DNA of 9,412 nt, taken from positions 1 through 9,412 of the forward strand of contig CAKOLP010000026.1 in assembly GCA_934096025.1 (NCBI GenBank), written 5' to 3'. This document shows positions 7,374-9,412 of the stretch, piece after piece; position 1 is the stretch's first letter; every line of letters begins with the position of its first letter. The translations under genes were made by a program, and so were the position numbers. The DNA comes from an uncultured Bacilli bacterium. Lineage in GTDB: Bacteria; Bacillota_I; Bacilli_A; RF39; UBA660. The notes beneath the pieces were generated by a model. The model saw only the letters and a list, made by a program, of their open reading frames with translations. It ran no database searches and was not told the DNA's origin.

Positions 7374-7908
7374 ATGAATGAATTATCTAATACAGTAAAT
7401 GCAAATGGAACTTATGATAATGTGCCACTATCTATTACATCAAATACTACTGTTGTAAAATTAGTTGATGGTTTAACCTTAACACTTGCAGCAGATAAAC
7501 AATATTGGAAAGACGGAAACTTAACATACACTATAACTTTAAATAATACTACGGATATGGCTTACTAAAATGTAACATTAATTGATGTTTTAAATACAAC
7601 TTATGTAGATTTTGTAGAAAATAGTGTAAACATTAATGGTTCACAAGCTTCAAGTGGGGAATATAATTATGATTCCAGTAGCAATACTTTAACAGTTACT
7701 TTAAGTGAAGTAGGGACTCAAGCTAAAACTGAAGTTACTTTTAGTGTCAAAAAAAAAATATAACGACTTCTTCTATTTAACTAATGAGGTAATAGCATCT
7801 ACGGGAAGCTCTAATATAACAAGCAATATTGTAAATGTAATAAGTCCAATAAACCGGTGGTGTACGGTAAACAATTATGGTTGCAGTGCCCCATTTTTTC
7901 GAAGATAA
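7374..7908 (+). pseudogene. Broken DUF11-like beta-repeat protein gene
   Basis: The start is clear: AGGGAGGA at 7361-7368, then ATG at 7374. The first 64 codons read like the start of small Firmicute DUF11-type proteins, with SNTVNANGTYDN followed by ITSNTTVVKLVDGLTLT and YTITLNNTT. A TAA at 7566-7568 then interrupts the frame. The same frame continues at once with family-like sequence (NVTLIDVLNTTYVDFVENSV, then YDSSSNTLTVTLSEVG and TEVTFSVKKK) until a run of ten A at 7749-7758. Past that run the protein-like reading moves by +1 and gives YLTNEVIASTGSSNITSNIV, ending at TAA 7906-7908. The segment after the shift resembles the N-terminus (N-V-A, then ITSN-V), suggesting an internal repeat. 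There is no signal peptide or membrane anchor. Such beta-sandwich repeats are usually surface or extracellular; the role here is unknown. Two independent lesions indicate decay, unless one or both are sequencing errors. Confidence 0.7.
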
Positions 7909-7928
7909 AAGCAAAAAGGGCTTTTTTT
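7907..7928 (+). terminator. Likely terminator after the DUF11-like remnant
   Basis: AAAAGC (7907-7912) pairs with GCTTTT (7920-7925) around a 7-base loop, followed by T to 7928. The stem is short and AT-rich, so it is weak. Its position immediately after the stop at 7906-7908 supports the +1 frame as the original coding frame of the last part of that gene. Confidence 0.5.
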
Positions 7929-7942
7929 ATTATGTTTTCAAT

Positions 7943-7992
7943 CGTAATAAATAAGAAAAATTACAAAAAAATTACGCTTTGCCGTAATAAAT
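7943..7992 (+). promoter_or_regulatory. Operator-like repeat cluster before the ATPase promoter
   Basis: CGTAATAAAT occurs at 7943-7952 and again, identically, at 7983-7992, exactly 40 bp apart, close to four helical turns. Between them the inverse core ATTAC occurs at 7960-7964 and 7971-7975. The second forms a 6-bp inverted repeat, ATTACG (7971-7976) with CGTAAT (7983-7988), with a 6-base loop. The right end touches the -35 of the promoter at 7992-8020. This arrangement suits a repressor or activator site, but the protein is unknown. Confidence 0.4.
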
Positions 7993-8020
7993 TGACAAAA
8001 CTTTCAAGTAGGATTATAAT
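7992..8020 (+). promoter_or_regulatory. Perfect-consensus sigma-A promoter of the ATPase gene
   Basis: TTGACA at 7992-7997 and TATAAT at 8015-8020 are both perfect and separated by the ideal 17 bp. The predicted start near 8027 leaves a leader of about 20 bases, containing GAGAGGA at 8033-8039. Perfect in both hexamers and spacing, it is the strongest promoter in the window. Confidence 0.85.
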
Positions 8021-8047
8021 TATGTATTATAAGAGAGGAAGATACAC

Positions 8048-9244
8048 ATGGTTATACGAGAAAGATATTTAAAATTGATTAGACCGTTTTATAATCAAGA
8101 ATTAATTAAAGTATTAATTGGTATAAGGCGTTCTGGAAAGTCAGTAATATTAAAACAAATAATAGATGAGTTAAAAGAAAATAATATAGATGATAATCAC
8201 ATTATCTATATTAATTTTGAAGATTATGATTATGAAGAATATACAGACCCTAAAAAACTAAACAATTATGTTAAATAAAAAATAATTGATGATAAAAAGT
8301 ATTATATATTTTTTGATGAGATACAAAATGTTTATGAATGGGAACGTGTTGTTAATTCATTAAGGGCAACCAAAAATACATCTATTTTTATAACTGGGTC
8401 TAATAGTGACTTATTATCTAGTGATTTAGCAACTCATATAGCAGGAAGATATGTAAGCTTTAAAATAACTCCATTTACGTTTGATGAAGTGTGTAAATTA
8501 TTAAATATAAAGGATAATAGGGATATTGAAGATGCATTTAATGATTATATCAAATGGGGTGGAATGCCACAAAGATTTATGCAACAAGACGATACTTCAA
8601 GAAAAACATATTTAAATGATATATATGATTCTATAATAATAAAAGATATTGTAAAAAGATTTAATATAAAAGATATAGATTTATTAAATAGAATAGTTAC
8701 TTATATATTAACTACTCCGTCTCAAGTATTTTCTCCGGAAAGTTTAAAAAAATATATGCAAAGTGATTCAAGAAATGTATCACTTGAAACATTATATAAT
8801 TATTTAGATTATATAATTCGTGCCAATCTCATTTCAAAAGCAGAAAGATATGATGTTAGAGGAAAACGAATTCTTACAGGTAAATATAAATATTATTTAA
8901 CTGATTTAGGTTTTACTAATATATTAAGTGAGGGCAAGAAAGCACAAATTGGGGCTTATTTAGAAAATATTGTTTATAATGAACTTATTGCTAGAGGCTA
9001 TAATGTTACTATCGGCACATTAGAAAATGGAGAAATTGATTTTATAGCAACAAGATTTAATGAAAAGATATATATTCAAGTTACTTATATTTTAAGTGAT
9101 GATGCAGTAATTGCTAGAGAATTTAATGCTTATCAAAAAGTGGAGGATAACTATCCAAAGTATGTTCTTTCAATGGACAAATTTGATTTATCACAAAATG
9201 GTATAATTCACAAAAATATAATTGATTGGTTATTAAATAAATAA
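8048..9244 (+). pseudogene. AAA ATPase with DUF4143 domain, interrupted by one stop codon
   Basis: The frame runs 398 codons and is continuous except for TAA at 8276-8278 (codon 77). The N-terminal ATPase has Walker A GIRRSGKS at 25-32, Walker B YYIFFDEIQ with Asp90-Glu91, and ITGSNSDLL (115-123) followed by AGRY (132-135), typical of AAA_14 proteins. The C-terminal half is DUF4143-like, with KYYLTDLGF at 281-289. It ends in a PD-(D/E)XK-like fold: Glu306, EIDF at 329-332 and IQVTY at 343-347, where Gln and Thr replace the catalytic Glu and Lys, as is common in this family. The stop falls between the two ATPase motifs at NYVK-stop-KIID, where homologues commonly have Glu, so GAA to TAA is the simplest cause. 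The start has GAGGA at 8035-8039, 8 bases before the ATG. The family is widespread in gut bacteria with no firmly established role. No other lesion is visible, so the break is recent, read through, or a sequencing error. Confidence 0.85.
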
Positions 9245-9339
9245 AAATATTATATTATGTCTTTTGTTCCAAAAATTTTTTTGAAAAAATTTGCTAAAAA
9301 GTGTTGCCAAACTAGAACAAAAAATGCTAAAATTCTATA
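9245..9339. repeat. AT-rich segment with nested inverted repeats
   Basis: TTTTGTTC (9262-9269) and GAACAAAA (9315-9322) form an 8-bp inverted repeat 45 bases apart. Inside it, AAATTTTTT (9273-9281) and AAAAAATTT (9284-9292) form a 9-bp all-A/T palindrome with a 2-base centre. The phased A and T runs should bend the DNA. No clear terminator for the ATPase gene was found. The segment leads into a promoter (9304-9333) and a tandem array. It could serve as a terminator, a protein-binding site or a replication or recombination site; the sequence does not decide. Confidence 0.45.
9304..9333 (+). promoter_or_regulatory. Extended -10 promoter directed into the 13-bp repeat array
   Basis: The -35 TTGCCA (9304-9309, 5 of 6) and the -10 TAAAAT (9328-9333, 5 of 6) are 18 bp apart, and TGC at 9325-9327 supplies an extended -10. 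The expected start, 7 bases after the -10, is 9340, the first base of the tandem array. The match is good for AT-rich DNA, but nothing downstream within the window is a gene. Confidence 0.5.
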
Positions 9340-9343
9340 GAAT
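9332..9343. repeat. 12-bp perfect palindrome at the array boundary
   Basis: ATTCTATAGAAT reads the same on both strands. Its right half shares its last four bases with the first unit of the tandem array, and its left half overlaps the -10 of the promoter at 9304-9333. That is a plausible place for a dimeric DNA-binding protein. Confidence 0.5.
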
Positions 9344-9412
9344 AGAGGCTTCGAATAGAGGCTTCGAATAGAGGCTTCGAATAGAGGCTTCGAATAGAGG
9401 CTTCGAATAGAG
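9340..9412. repeat. Exact 13-bp tandem repeat array, open at the window edge
   Basis: GAATAGAGGCTTC repeats head to tail without a single mismatch at 9340-9352, 9353-9365, 9366-9378, 9379-9391 and 9392-9404, followed by eight bases of a sixth unit. The units abut directly with no spacers, so this is not CRISPR. Unit ends GAA and TTC are complementary, creating TTCGAA at every junction. On the + strand every frame meets TAG within three units. On the minus strand no frame has a stop, and three units would encode the 13-residue period EASIRSLYSKPLF. The array is visibly richer in G and C than the DNA before it. Its true length is unknown because the window ends inside it. Confidence 0.95.

Noticed and set aside
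7566..7568. Alternative genetic code with TAA as a sense codon
   Set aside because: TAA cleanly ends the exporter ATPase gene and parE at the usual family lengths, and no TAA occurs within any intact gene.
7857..8072. 71-codon + strand reading frame starting at GTG
   Set aside because: It has no ribosome binding site, crosses the hairpin at 7907-7928, the repeat cluster and the perfect promoter, and resembles no family. It is a shadow of regulatory DNA.
8489..9244. Independent 251-aa gene starting at GTG 8489
   Set aside because: No ribosome binding site precedes it, and the same frame extends upstream through Walker B and ITGSNSDLL to the TAA at 8276. It is the 3' part of the broken ATPase gene.
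9340..9412. CRISPR array
   Set aside because: Units are only 13 bp and abut directly with no spacers, and no cas gene is visible.
9340..9412. oriC DNA-unwinding 13-mers
   Set aside because: The classic 13-mers are very AT-rich, whereas this unit is richer in GC than its flank. No DnaA-box cluster or dnaA/dnaN gene is near.

Overview
The window is AT-rich bacterial DNA (about 30% GC by eye). It has strong AGGAGG-type ribosome binding sites, sigma-A-like promoters and compact intrinsic terminators, and all its recognisable genes lie on the + strand. The standard genetic code fits: TGG encodes Trp, and TAA or TAG ends the intact genes. Protein features, base composition and gene order suggest a low-GC Firmicute (Bacilli, or a gut 'Tenericutes'-like relative). 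No rRNA or other definitive marker is present, so the placement is an inference.

Layout. Positions 1-84 hold the tail of an upstream unit: a bidirectional terminator hairpin and nothing else. Positions 125-2291 are a two-gene operon for an ABC exporter of the NatA/NatB type: an ATPase and an ABC-2 permease whose start overlaps the ATPase stop. A terminator hairpin formed partly from the permease stop codon closes it. Positions 2312-2907 are a roughly 600-base gap with no credible gene. The gap contains a possible promoter, several hairpins and, at its end, an extended -10 promoter for the next unit.

Positions 2908-7315 are parE and parC, the two subunits of topoisomerase IV, separated by only 10 bases and closed by a terminator. 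The lack of a GyrA box and the ParE-type motifs separate the pair from gyrase. These genes are intact and look like ordinary core genes.

From about 7350 the character changes to an accessory, decaying region. A DUF11-like beta-repeat protein gene (7374-7908) is broken by an in-frame TAA and by a frameshift at a run of ten A. An ATPase/DUF4143 gene (8048-9244) is broken by one TAA, although it sits behind a perfect TTGACA-17-TATAAT promoter with a repeated operator-like element just upstream.

The window ends in an AT-rich, palindrome-rich segment. It carries a good extended -10 promoter whose predicted start coincides with the first base of a head-to-tail array of an exact 13-bp repeat (five full units plus eight bases). 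The array runs off the right edge. It is the least explained element here and the best candidate for something undescribed, either as a promoter-driven repeat RNA or as the end of a repetitive reading frame on the opposite strand.
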